Source of the DNA: Corbicula japonica
Taxonomy: Eukaryota > Mollusca > Bivalvia > Venerida > Cyrenidae
Direction of reading: 5' to 3'
DNA length: 64,000 bases
NCBI GenBank assembly: GCA_038501625.1
Contig: JAZAYU010000179.1
Span: 124,001 to 188,000, forward strand
Position 1 is the first letter of the stretch; the number at the start of each line of letters is the position of its first letter. Below, piece by piece: positions 37,601 through 45,058 of this stretch. The notes under the pieces were generated by a model. The model was not told the origin of the DNA and made no database searches. It saw only the letters and a list, made by a program, of their open reading frames with translations. Position numbers and translations under genes: made by a program.

Positions 37601-39220
37601 GTGCTGTTCGCACATACCCTCAAGGCCTTTATGTGGAGGAAAGGGTAAAGAGTATTTATTCTGATGTTTGATAACATTGTAGTACCAGTAAATCTATCAC
37701 GGAGAGGGTCTGAGGCCTCACTGTCTCCTAGAAAGGACCTTAGTAAAGGTTTTATATTGATAATATATCATTAACATCACATTAACATGTTAATTCCAGG
37801 TTAGGTCACGGTTTTGTTTAATTCACTGATAACAAAGTAATATAACTTTTTACGATCGGGATATGTTTTTTGTCACCTAGGCAACCAGTGTGGATCCAGA
37901 TCAGCTGGCACATCCTAGCTATCTGTTCTACTGGATCTACTCTGCATGCATCTTGCTCAGAAATAACCTGAATCTAACATAAAACAGTGCAAATCCTGAT
38001 CAGACTTGGCAAATGTGCCAACTGATCTGGATCTACACAGGAGATATAAAACATCTAATGAATCGAAATAGAAAAAAGTGTAGATCCTGATCAGTCTTTG
38101 CAAAATTCTCAACTGATCTGGATCTGATTGCTCATAAGATATAAACCATATCCATGGAGTAAAGAGATGTTTCAAATATTCTGGTCAACTGATTATTAGG
38201 TGGCGGAGGCATTTTCACCAAACTTGGTATGTAGCCAGCATATGTCTACATGTATGTAAAGAGCTAGCTTAAGCGGCTTGTTTTAATGGTGACTTGTGTA
38301 AAATGCATACTTGATTTTATAGGAATATTGAAAACCTTGAAAGCTATCAATTTTAGAACCGGTTTTACCGAAGACCAGGAATAACTTAAGATTACAAAAT
38401 TACGTTCTCAAGAATATATATTCACAGTAGGTAACAAATATACAGATATTTTATACCTTATGTCTTATGATTTCTTACCATATTTCATTTGCACTTCCAG
38501 AAACTTATTAACAAATATGGACAAAACTAACACTTCCTTTGCATGATATTGGTCATGTTCCTTTTTAACATAAATTGAAAAGACTTCTTAACCTGTTCTG
38601 GTTTAAAACAAATTTACAAAAAAAATCATATGTTTATTGTTGTTCATTTAATCATATGTTTTAGTTTTATAAAATATTAACTTTTTAAAATTTTATCTGC
38701 AAAAATGATGTCATTGTATTTTATCCTCGATTTTGTGCATTTTTAATATTATAAAATTATTACCTACTGTCTTACAGATTGTAGCCATGGTGAAATTACT
38801 ATTTTAATTGTAAACCACATGAAGTTGCAGATGTTTTATTCCATTTTATGCTGAAATGTTGAATTAAATAACAACAGATATAATGACCATGACTTTAAAG
38901 TGGCTGTTCCATGTATACAAACCTAGTTTCATAGTTCAAAGGTTACTGTTTCAACCTCTATTTTGAAATGATGCAATAGAGCATAGCGTACAACATATAT
39001 TTAAGAGATAGCGGTAACTATTTGAAGGGAATAGTTTTAAATAAAATCTTTTGTCTCTTTCACAGACTATGGACGGGGAGATGGCTTTGATACTGCAGCT
39101 AGAGATTTGGGTTTCTCACCTAAACATGGTCCCTCTCAGACCTCAGCTGGCATGCCCAGTGTCATCCCGAGCCTGACTGGACATCATGTGCTGTCGGTTA
39201 CCAAATTTCATCGAGACCAG
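22437..39220 (+). CDS. CAD: CAD, partial: CPSase-B end, MGS-like domain, dihydroorotase, linker, start of ATCase (15 exons)
   Basis: CAD is the cytosolic multifunctional enzyme that starts de novo pyrimidine synthesis: glutamine-dependent carbamoyl phosphate synthesis, carbamoyl aspartate formation, then cyclisation to dihydroorotate. The window holds about 757 of roughly 2,225 residues, in 15 exons with consistent GT-AG boundaries and matching phases. Order seen: end of the CPSase synthetase B half ([15 protein letters not shown]), MGS-like allosteric domain, complete dihydroorotase ([40 protein letters not shown]), proline/serine-rich linker, and first ATCase residues (HHVLSVTKF). The earlier CPSase/GATase exons and the rest of ATCase are not found. 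Oddities are a frameshift in exon 2, paired linker exons 13 and 14, and repeat expansion around exons 5 and 8. Identity is essentially certain from continuous family similarity; whether this copy is intact depends on exon 2. Confidence 0.96.
22669..24146 (+). mobile_element. Pearl/Helitron-like non-autonomous element with 166-bp internal array
   Basis: Lies in CAD intron 1. It begins tagctcacccgaagtgcag and has a ccgtcgtccgtccgtcgtc run. The core is a strikingly regular array: aaaaatcttcttgtctgaaa recurs at 22901, 23067, 23231, 23397, 23563, 23729, 23895 and 24061, period 164-166 bp. It closes with caggtgagcgatataggg and a short hairpin agggctatcatggccct followed by cttgtt. Termini, 3' hairpin and tandem core fit pearl/Helentron-type elements (inference). 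Confidence 0.8.
24240..24304. repeat. Perfect 28-bp inverted repeat just upstream of CAD exon 2
   Basis: Arms 24240-24267 and 24277-24304 are exact reverse complements with a 9-nt loop (aacattaca). The structure ends 37 bp before the exon 2 acceptor, inside the zone where a branch point would lie. Confidence 0.95.
24342..24523 (+). CDS. CAD: CAD exon 2 of window, with 1-nt frameshift
   Basis: Starts [20 protein letters not shown] after a cttag acceptor and continues [12 protein letters not shown]. Near 24438-24446 the reading frame is lost. The expected continuation ([15 protein letters not shown], then SIGSYK) sits in another frame, and the unshifted frame meets a TGA at 24453-24455. The exon is 182 nt, whereas 183 would keep phase with exon 3, so a single missing base in the ttt/gggg stretch explains everything. 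A sequencing or assembly error at a homopolymer is the simplest reading; a real null allele or pseudogene is the alternative. Confidence 0.92.
24962..25091. repeat. Perfect 29-bp inverted repeat with 72-bp loop in CAD intron 2
   Basis: Arms 24962-24990 and 25063-25091 (left arm begins attgaatcgatatttgatgg) are exact reverse complements. The spacer has no evident feature. Confidence 0.95.
25242..25401. mobile_element. 160-bp TIR element, hAT-like ends (copy 1)
   Basis: Termini cataacagggctttttctc and caaaaagccctgttatg are inverted; CAGGG-type ends resemble hAT MITEs. A diverged relative lies at 31647. No clear 8-bp target duplication is visible, so the superfamily is tentative. Confidence 0.65.
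25468..25782. mobile_element. M2 MITE, copy d, interrupted by half an M1 hairpin
   Basis: M2 ends taaccctttacttcat and atggagcaaagggtcaa enclose about 75 bp (25562-25637) matching one arm of the M1 family (cgccatttcagccagtcag … gatttgagactg). The remaining M2 arms still mirror each other. Confidence 0.8.
25813..25917 (+). CDS. CAD: CAD exon 3 of window (CPSase to MGS-like domain)
   Basis: 35 codons in phase 0, after a ctctacag acceptor and before a cag|gtaaca donor. The peptide includes [20 protein letters not shown] and [10 protein letters not shown], the start of the MGS-like allosteric domain, where UTP inhibits and PRPP activates animal CAD. Confidence 0.95.
26044..26990. mobile_element. 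Pogo-like (Tc1/mariner superfamily) non-autonomous element, TA duplication
   Basis: In CAD intron 3. TIRs CAGTAGAATCCACTTAATTG and the mirror CAAATAAGCGGATTCTACTG are flanked on both sides by TA. The CAGTA(G/T)AATNCGCTTA-type end closely resembles pogo/Tigger termini. At 947 bp it is too short for a full transposase. A short basic frame from ATG 26738 ([15 protein letters not shown]) could be a transposase N-terminus remnant, but this is weak. Confidence 0.8.
27247..27483 (+). CDS. CAD: CAD exon 4 of window (MGS-like regulatory domain)
   Basis: 79 codons in phase 0, acceptor gaatag and donor gag|gtatgt. Contains [37 protein letters not shown] and VKCTKMFVE, the core of the MGS-like domain and its phosphate-binding loop region. 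Length and order match vertebrate CAD closely. Confidence 0.95.
27711..27950 (+). mobile_element. Short Helitron-like element
   Basis: In CAD intron 4. Starts with the hairpin tgcccccacaaagtgggagg, followed by gtccgtccgtacg, and ends with a perfect gtgtcc-aa-ggacac hairpin then attctagt. A hairpin a few bases before CTAG|T is the Helitron 3' signature. Only about 240 bp and non-coding. Confidence 0.65.
28020..28101 (+). CDS. CAD: CAD exon 5 of window (MGS to dihydroorotase junction)
   Basis: 82 nt (27 codons plus 1 nt) after a ttttttaag acceptor. Encodes [20 protein letters not shown] then RVIRLPG, joining the MGS-like domain to dihydroorotase. The donor at 28102 (g|gtaagt) is the first of five near-identical donors produced by a 46-bp tandem repeat. 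Only this first one keeps phase with exon 6, since reading on gives a TGA within four codons. Confidence 0.94.
28065..28325 (+). repeat. 46-bp minisatellite duplicating CAD exon 5 end and its splice donor
   Basis: About 5.5 units. Unit 1 contains the last 33 nt of exon 5 and its donor; units 2-5 each repeat the exon-like part and a donor (ccaggtaagtgct, one gtaaatgct), and unit 6 breaks off after acatcacagagagt. Unit 3 has a 7-bp insertion and unit 5 small indels. Confidence 0.92.
28326..28952. other. Rest of CAD intron 5, nothing recognised
   Basis: AT-rich intronic DNA; ends with the exon 6 acceptor. Confidence 0.5.
28953..29116 (+). CDS. CAD: CAD exon 6 of window (dihydroorotase, first Zn ligands)
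   Basis: 164 nt completing the phase of exon 5, acceptor attttcag, donor cag|gtactt. Encodes [13 protein letters not shown], whose HxH supplies two metal ligands and whose Arg contacts substrate, then [21 protein letters not shown] with the substrate-binding Asn. This is the start of the TIM-barrel amidohydrolase fold. Confidence 0.96.
29341..29480. mobile_element. Hairpin MITE, family M1, copy 1
   Basis: A 140-bp near-perfect palindrome: ccaaggttat … gaaatggcgac|tg|gtcgccatttc … ataaccttgg, centred between 29410 and 29411. Each arm carries ctgattggctga, a strong match to the NF-Y (CCAAT) consensus, in opposite orientation. Non-coding. Three other full copies lie at 35196, 36751 and 37322. 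Confidence 0.93.
29529..29603 (-). mobile_element. tRNA-like sequence, probable SINE head
   Basis: On the minus strand TGGTCTAGGAGG matches the Pol III A-box consensus, and GGTTCGAATCC, about 40 nt further, is a perfect B box. Outer 7-mers CTGATGG and CCATCAG can pair as an acceptor stem, but the anticodon and D arms do not fold properly. It is therefore more likely a tRNA-derived SINE head or tRNA pseudogene than a functional tRNA. Confidence 0.55.
29604..30021. other. CAD intron 6, remainder
   Basis: No further feature supported; 29735-29800 has a weak second tRNA-like B-box word on the minus strand. Confidence 0.35.
30022..30189 (+). CDS. CAD: CAD exon 7 of window (dihydroorotase, carbamylated lysine)
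   Basis: 56 codons in phase 0 after a tgtttttcag acceptor. [16 protein letters not shown] is followed by [14 protein letters not shown], which holds the lysine that is carboxylated to bridge the metal ions and the ETF-type flexible loop over the active site. All expected residues are present. Confidence 0.95.
30218..30449. mobile_element. M2 MITE, copy e
   Basis: In CAD intron 7. Arms gtgtagatccagatcaaaca and gatctagatctacattag; 3' end ccatggagtaaaaggttaaa. The left terminus has decayed. Confidence 0.75.
30634..30765 (+). CDS. CAD: CAD exon 8 of window (dihydroorotase, His/Cys ligands)
   Basis: 44 codons in phase 0, acceptor aatttcag, donor gag|gtttgt. [20 protein letters not shown] includes a metal-ligand His, and [14 protein letters not shown] carries the Cys-His pair of the animal CAD metal site. 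The last part of this exon has a decayed copy downstream at 30847-30957. Confidence 0.95.
30722..30957 (+). repeat. Tandem duplication of CAD exon 8 end plus intron start
   Basis: 30722-30835 (last 44 nt of exon 8 plus intron) is matched by 30847-30957. Shared words include gcatat…gtcatgtagc, gtacgag/gacgag, ttaaagttttca and acatttcaaacggaat/acattttacaagggaat. The downstream copy has lost the reading frame (catgtagccaaaaag) and its donor, so it is a dead pseudo-exon. Confidence 0.8.
30958..31261. other. CAD intron 8, remainder with TCAAT-rich stretch
   Basis: 31075-31255 is enriched in tcaatcaattaatcaa-like words, a degenerate simple repeat. No gene. Confidence 0.5.
31262..31463 (+). CDS. 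CAD: CAD exon 9 of window (dihydroorotase core)
   Basis: 202 nt (67 codons plus 1 nt), acceptor atttcag, donor g|gtatgt. Contains [12 protein letters not shown], with the acidic metal ligand and substrate-side histidines, and ends IIDCFATDH, whose Asp is the catalytic base. Between them the variable [11 protein letters not shown] turn differs from vertebrates, as expected. Confidence 0.96.
31647..31842. mobile_element. hAT-like TIR element, copy 2
   Basis: In CAD intron 9. Begins cagggcttttgttttactgc and ends ggaaaaaaaggcctg; the interior shares gaatgaaaaaact, ttttttggggaaaa and gacacttataaatagcc blocks with 25242-25401. Confidence 0.6.
32287..32402 (+). CDS. CAD: CAD exon 10 of window (dihydroorotase)
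   Basis: 116 nt completing the split Ala codon of exon 9, acceptor ttttcag, donor gag|gtacat. Encodes [30 protein letters not shown] and SEGRLTME, the highly conserved final strand and helix region of the barrel. Confidence 0.96.
32670..32901. mobile_element. M2 MITE, copy f, ending about 21 bp before CAD exon 11
   Basis: Begins aaccgtttccttaata, ends aatagagtaaagggtta; arms gtttagatccagatcagctg and cttggatctaaactgttcgc. It occupies the region where the intron 10 branch point is expected. Confidence 0.75.
32923..33138 (+). CDS. CAD: CAD exon 11 of window (dihydroorotase C-terminal part)
   Basis: 72 codons in phase 0, acceptor gtttacag, donor gag|gtaggc. Encodes [20 protein letters not shown], then [20 protein letters not shown] and EVAYIDGE, the small beta domain that closes dihydroorotase. 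A palindromic MITE ends about 21 bp before its 3' splice site. Confidence 0.95.
33517..33730 (+). CDS. CAD: CAD exon 12 of window (end of dihydroorotase and linker)
   Basis: 214 nt (71 codons plus 1 nt), acceptor ctttcag, donor g|gtaagt. [12 protein letters not shown] matches the last dihydroorotase residues. The rest is a Pro/Ser/Gln-rich linker ([24 protein letters not shown]) that varies between species and separates dihydroorotase from ATCase. Confidence 0.9.
33731..35109. other. CAD intron 12, first part, no gene recognised
   Basis: Possible M2 fragment at 34020-34070 (aatccattgctccatgggta, then gtggatctagatag). The rest is anonymous. Confidence 0.4.
35110..35501. mobile_element. M2 MITE, copy h, with M1 hairpin inserted
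   Basis: M2 ends tttcaccctttcctccat and atggattaaaggggttaaa. The left arm is interrupted at ccatctg by M1 copy 2 (35196-35333); the right arm (cagtgcagatcctcatc … ggctgatctggatctacac) is intact. Confidence 0.85.
35196..35333. mobile_element. M1 hairpin MITE, copy 2 (nested in M2)
   Basis: ccaaggttataaaactgagc … ataacctt, centre gcgactggttgcc. Both ctgattggctga CCAAT boxes are intact. Confidence 0.93.
35718..35880. mobile_element. M2 MITE, copy i (shortened), ending 28 bp before CAD exon 13a
   Basis: Perfect ends ttaaccctttcctccat and atggaggaaagggttaaa with an internally deleted palindrome, so only part of each arm remains. Confidence 0.88.
35909..35971 (+). CDS. CAD: CAD linker exon 13a ([15 protein letters not shown])
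   Basis: 63 nt, symmetric phase (starts and ends after codon position 1), acceptor atttatag, donor aag|gtttac. Encodes [20 protein letters not shown], a serine-rich motif placed where vertebrate CAD carries its S6K-regulated RxxRAS linker phosphosite. It is clearly related to the next exon (VPV…RxGS…SLSPRKDL). Both could be included, or one chosen; phase allows inclusion, skipping or exchange. Donor GTTTAC is weaker than most others in the gene. Confidence 0.75.
35972..36598. other. CAD intron 13, 81-bp direct repeat and relic of a GGGGGAGCAT-type element
   Basis: atgcttgttcacattaccct recurs at 36105 and 36186 (period 81). 36420-36595 (gctcccagaatgaaaattcg, ggggagcatatag, closing ttgggagcatcacccatctt) looks like another hairpin-ended dispersed element similar to the one at 27711. 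Confidence 0.45.
36599..36955. mobile_element. M2 MITE, copy j (degraded), with M1 hairpin inserted
   Basis: Left end ttaacccttttaaaat, arm gtgcagatacagatcagctg; right side acctgatctgctctgctcac. M1 copy 3 occupies 36751-36888. Confidence 0.65.
36751..36888. mobile_element. M1 hairpin MITE, copy 3 (nested in M2)
   Basis: aaggttataaaactgagatt … tcagttttataaccttggg; centre ggtgactggtagcc is mutated, as is one CCAAT box (ctgataggctga / cagccagtcg), making this the oldest-looking copy. Confidence 0.9.
37322..37461. mobile_element. M1 hairpin MITE, copy 4
   Basis: ccaaggttataaagctgag … ataaccttgg; the arms are almost perfectly complementary and both CCAAT boxes are intact. It lies 20 bp before M2 copy k. 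Confidence 0.93.
37481..37649. mobile_element. M2 MITE, copy k, ending 33 bp before CAD exon 14
   Basis: Ends tttaaccctttaatccat and gtggaggaaagggtaaa; arms gactgtagattagatctgctg and gctgatctggatctgtgctg. Shortened in the centre like copy i. Confidence 0.82.
37683..37748 (+). CDS. CAD: CAD linker exon 13b/14 ([16 protein letters not shown])
   Basis: 66 nt, symmetric phase, acceptor cattgtag, donor aag|gtttta. Encodes [20 protein letters not shown] then SK. The RRGS core is a better basophilic-kinase consensus than that of exon 13a. The shared first codons (taccagt) and SLSPRKDL show that the two exons arose by duplication. A MITE copy ends 34 bp before it, as with exon 13a. Confidence 0.78.
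37845..38168. mobile_element. M2 MITE, copy l, with duplicated arm
   Basis: gtgtggatccagatcagctg at the left, then two successive right arms (ccaactgatctggatctac and tcaactgatctggatctg) and a terminal ccatggagtaaagag. The extra arm suggests an internal duplication. Confidence 0.7.
38169..39065. other. CAD intron 14, remainder, nothing recognised
   Basis: AT-rich intron DNA ending in tctttcacag before exon 15. Confidence 0.5.
39066..39220 (+). CDS. CAD: CAD exon 15 of window (linker to ATCase start)
   Basis: 155 nt completing the phase, acceptor ttcacag, donor cag|gttagc. After a Gly/Asp-rich linker end it encodes [19 protein letters not shown], matching the first helix of the ATCase domain. 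It is the last CAD exon visible; a 500-N gap starts 49 bp later. Confidence 0.93.
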
Positions 39221-39269
39221 GTTAGCTGCTACTTCTACTCACTAAAGGGCTATCATTAACTCTCACTCC

Positions 39270-39769
39270 NNNNNNNNNNNNNNNNNNNNNNNNNNNNNNN
39301 NNNNNNNNNNNNNNNNNNNNNNNNNNNNNNNNNNNNNNNNNNNNNNNNNNNNNNNNNNNNNNNNNNNNNNNNNNNNNNNNNNNNNNNNNNNNNNNNNNNN
39401 NNNNNNNNNNNNNNNNNNNNNNNNNNNNNNNNNNNNNNNNNNNNNNNNNNNNNNNNNNNNNNNNNNNNNNNNNNNNNNNNNNNNNNNNNNNNNNNNNNNN
39501 NNNNNNNNNNNNNNNNNNNNNNNNNNNNNNNNNNNNNNNNNNNNNNNNNNNNNNNNNNNNNNNNNNNNNNNNNNNNNNNNNNNNNNNNNNNNNNNNNNNN
39601 NNNNNNNNNNNNNNNNNNNNNNNNNNNNNNNNNNNNNNNNNNNNNNNNNNNNNNNNNNNNNNNNNNNNNNNNNNNNNNNNNNNNNNNNNNNNNNNNNNNN
39701 NNNNNNNNNNNNNNNNNNNNNNNNNNNNNNNNNNNNNNNNNNNNNNNNNNNNNNNNNNNNNNNNNNNNN
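39270..39769. other. Assembly gap of exactly 500 N
   Basis: A round-number placeholder, so the true distance between the flanks is unknown. CAD intron sequence lies to the left and a LINE already inside its endonuclease domain to the right. Confidence 1.
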
Positions 39770-42386
39770 GGTTTATTCTGGATCCTGGGTGACTTTAACT
39801 ACCCACATTTTTCATGGGATTTTGATTTTAAGGGAACCATTAAAAGCAGCTGCAAACATCTTACATTATATGAAGATTTCCTTGAAACGCTAAATATTTA
39901 CAACCTAACACAAATAATTACTGGTAAAACACGAGATCAAAATACCTTAGACTTATTTCTTACATCCAATCACACTTTTACCAGTAAAAGTAGCGTAATT
40001 CCAGGTATTTCCGACCATGATATTATATCAGTTACTGCCGATCTGAAACCAAACATAGTCAAACAAAAACCAAGGAATGTACCACTTTATCGAAAAACAA
40101 ACTGGCAGGACTTTAAATCTTATATGGAATCATTCAAAGATGAAATTTTAAAAACCCATGACAATATGTCTGTTGAAGAAATTTGGTCTTCCTTCTTAGA
40201 AAAAAATACAGATGGTATACATTCTTTTGTTCCCATTAAACGAATTGGTACAAAAACATCTCTCCCCTGGATAACACAGGAAATAAAACGCCTTATAAGA
40301 AAAAGAGACAAGCTTTATAAAAAACAAAAAAGAGATGGTAGCCCAGCAAATAGAAATTCCTTTTTAAATTTGAAACATAAAATTAAAGCTAAAATAAGTT
40401 CTGCTTATAACAATTACATTGAATACGTCTTGGGTATACATTCGGAAAACACAGATGAAGAACAAAAGAAATTTGATAGTAAAAAGCTATATAGTCTACT
40501 TCAATCTGCTAGACAAGATTCTCAAGGCATTTCAACTCTTTTCGATCCCATTTAACAAAAATCTAAATCAAACAAAAGTGATATCACCAATATTTTGAAT
40601 AACCAGTTTCAGTCTGTTTTTACCCCTGTTTCTCCCATAAAACTCTCCCAAACATGCATGAGTAAAATTTGGAATAGCTTTAACGAAAAAGACATACCGG
40701 CCGAGTTCAAACAAAAGTACCCTAGCATGCCAACTATTAGTATTTCAACAGATGGTATTCTAAAATTACTGGAAAAACTTAATCCACATAAAGCAGCAGG
40801 GCCAGATAACATAAAACCTCTAGTCCTTAAGGAACTTAGATACCAAATTGCACCTGTTCTTAGCATTCTTTTTCAAAAATCTCTCAACCACGGCATACTT
40901 CCTAAAATTTGGACCTCGGCAAATGTAACACCTCTATTCGAAAAGGGAAATAAGGAAGATGCCGTAAACTACAGACCCATTTCACTTACCTGCATACTCT
41001 GCAAAATACTAGAACATATAGTAGCCTAAAACATCACAAACCATTTCAATAAATACAACATACTTTACGAACTTCAACATGGTTTTAGAGAAAAAAGATC
41101 CTGTGAAACCCAACTCATTTAATTAGTCGACGACTTAGCCAGAAACATGACCAACGGACAACAGACAGACCTCATACTCTTATAATTTAGTAAAGCTTTT
41201 GATAAAGTTAATCACCTCAAATTATTGTACAAACTACATGAACATGGTATTACAAACAGTACCCTTTATTGGATAAAATCTTTCCTAATTGGACGTACAC
41301 AGCGTGTAGTTCTTGATGGAGAATTCTCATCAGAAGTCCCAGTCACATCTGCGTACCCCTAGGCTCGGTTCTCGGCCCCTTATTATTTTTATTATATATT
41401 AATGACTTACCTGATTCAATCCAATCCCAGGTCAGGCTGTTTGCGGATGACACTGCTGTGTACTTAGCAATTGTAAAGCCCCAAGACAGTACAACTCTTC
41501 AGACTGATTTAAACAGTTTAGAAATTTGGGAAAAGAAATGGGACATGGAATTTAATCCAAGTAAATGACAAGTCATCAACATAACCAGGAACAAGCGTAC
41601 CAAAATTTTTAATTATTCACTTCATGGACATATATTAGAACATGTAGATTCTGCAAAATATCTAGGAGAAACACTATCCAAAGACCTCTCATGGAACAAA
41701 CATATTGATAACATTACTTCATCCGCAAACAAAATCTTAGGATTTATTCGAAGAAACATCAAAACTAAAAATATTAAAATTCGTGAAACTGCTTTTAAAA
41801 CTCTAGTCAGACCCCAATTGGAATATGCCTCTTCAGTTTGGAATCCTTACACCTCCAAAAATTTACAAAAATTGGAACAGGTTCAAAGAAGAGCTATAAG
41901 GTGGGTAAAGGGTGACTTCTCTGGCTTCAGCAGTGTCACCCGCATGCAGCAGGAACTGGGTTGGACGACATTAGAGCAACGACGTACGGACAACAGACTG
42001 ATCCTGTTTTATAAAATAATACACAACTTAGTAGCTGTTCCTATACCACCATACCTAGAGAGACCCAACAGAATGACCAGGCACATGCATCCTCTTTCTT
42101 ACAGACAAATCCACACTTCCGCAAATTATTACAAGTTCTCGTTCTTTCCGCATACAATAATACTGTGGAACTCCCTGCCCACTATAGTAGTCATGCATTC
42201 TAACCTTGCAAATTTCAAGAAGGCTTTGCATGAAACAAACAGACCCTAAATGACAGGCGGTGTTTTTATCTTTTATCTATCACTGCTGACTCTTATCAGC
42301 CTTTTACCCGTTTGCACTCATCCTTTTAACACATGCACTGACGCGCACCTCCCTAAAATACCATTTGTTTGGGAGTTCGGCAGTAT
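39770..42386 (+). mobile_element. Decayed non-LTR retrotransposon (APE endonuclease and RT)
   Basis: Starts inside the endonuclease (ILGDFNYPHFSWDF … SDHDIISV). It continues through a basic connector, RT motifs (NPHKAAGPDNIKP, NYRPISLTCILCKILE, QHGFREKRSCE, FADDTAVY), a thumb (KYLGETLSKDLSWNKHI), and the C-terminal ending LEYASSVWNP, TLEQRRTDNRL, FFPHTIILWNSLP. In-frame stops (near 40553, 41027, 41119, 41183, 41566) and a frameshift at about 41350 (VTS|GVP.GS region) make it a pseudogene. Clade is jockey/CR1/L2-like, not assigned further. The 3' end (gggagttcggcagtat) runs straight into (TAGA)n. Confidence 0.93.
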
Positions 42387-43590
<1,204 letters not shown>

Positions 43591-43595
43591 CTACC

Positions 43596-44081
43596 TATCC
43601 GAATATGGACAGTTTTACAGTTTTCTCATTCGTATTCACAAGCAGAAGGAAAGCTTACACGCATTTTATCTTTTTGTTGTTGTTTTATTGTTGTTGATGT
43701 TGTTGTTGTTTTTTTTTGGTTGGAGACGATGGGACCTACCGCCATGAGCAAATAACCATGTAGTAAGCCCCGAAAGGCTGATTTCATCTGGTTGGGCAGT
43801 ACTAGCTCTGCAAGTTAGTCGCGTCATAAAATATAATATTGACGGATAGATTGGATACACAAAATGATTTGACATGAATAAAAATCATAATTATGCACTG
43901 CCGACGTCCGATCAAATAATTTTTATCAAGGTTAGCATTCTCAAATATATTTACTGTACACGTCGTGCAAACAGCATCGTCATTTACAATAACGAAATAA
44001 AACAACGTTGATGTAATATTATCCTGTTCAACAAACGTCAGGGATTGACATAAAAACGCATAGTGACCAAAACACAGGAAG
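43596..44081. repeat. Segmental duplication, copy 1
   Basis: Shares an ordered set of words with 44601-45058: tatccgaatatggacagttt, gcgcattttatctttttg-type, gagcaaataaccatgtagta, gcactgccgacgtccgatca, gttcaacaaacrtcaggga. About 80-85% similar; no coding sense. Confidence 0.88.
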
Positions 44082-44600
44082 TATACGTGTTAACTTTCTT
44101 GCAACACAAAAAATTGATCCATAATCGCGACATTGTTAAATCTCATTGATTAAAGTTTCATTTTACGTATTTTTGTCTTAAAACTAAATAATTAAGAAAT
44201 TTAAATACTTAAACCCGTAGAAAGAAGTCTTAAACTATGGGTTTATGTGCCGTTTGCACATTTATTACTTACACTATATGTTTAACACTTAAACCCTAGG
44301 TTTAACAGCGAACCAATAGAAACTACAGTATTAAGCCGTTTAACCAATGAAATCGCACACGATGTTTCACACGAGATTAGCGTTGTCGATAAGGTAAATT
44401 GTCGTCTGCTTATGGTTAAATACTGGAGGTAAACGGCCATTTGCAAAATAATGATTATATGGCGTTTTTGTTAAGACAGAATTTTTTTTTATAAATTAAC
44501 ATGTATATACTTGATTTCTTTAGGCAATAAAATTGGAACTGTAGTATTTGATTTTGGACAGGATTCTTAGAAAGATACAGGAAAGCTAAGACACTCTTCG
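44082..44600. repeat. Block with TTAAAC palindromes, related to 47095-47830
   Basis: gtatacgtgttaactttctt and acacaaaaaattgatccata resemble 47100-47140; both blocks are followed by ttaaaccYatagtttaa-like palindromes (44210-44310 here). Confidence 0.6.
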
Positions 44601-45058
44601 TATCCGAATATGGACAGTTTAGCAGTTTTCTTTCTGCGTATTCAAAGCAGAAGGAAAGGCTATGCGCATTTTATCTTTTTGTTTTGTTATGTTTTGGTCG
44701 GAGACATTGGGACTGACCATGAGCAAATAACCATGTAGTAAGCCCCAAAGATTTCTTCTGGTTTGAGCAGTACTAGCTCAGTAAGTTTGTCGCGGCATGA
44801 AAATATAATATAGATAGATAGACTGGATACACTAAATGATTTGACGTGATTATGATATTTCACTTCTATGGACCTGAAAAAATCATACTTATGCACTGCC
44901 GACGTCCGATCAAATAAATTTTACCAAGTTAAAAATTCTCTTTGATATTTTAACACATCGTGCAAACGTCGTCATTTACAATAAAGAAATGTAATATTGT
45001 CCTGTTCAACAAACATCAGGGATCGACATAAAACGCGCAGTGTCCAAAACACAGGGAG
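44601..45058. repeat. Segmental duplication, copy 2
   Basis: Second copy of 43596-44081, shorter by several small deletions, with gatagatagac where copy 1 has gacggatagat. Confidence 0.88.
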
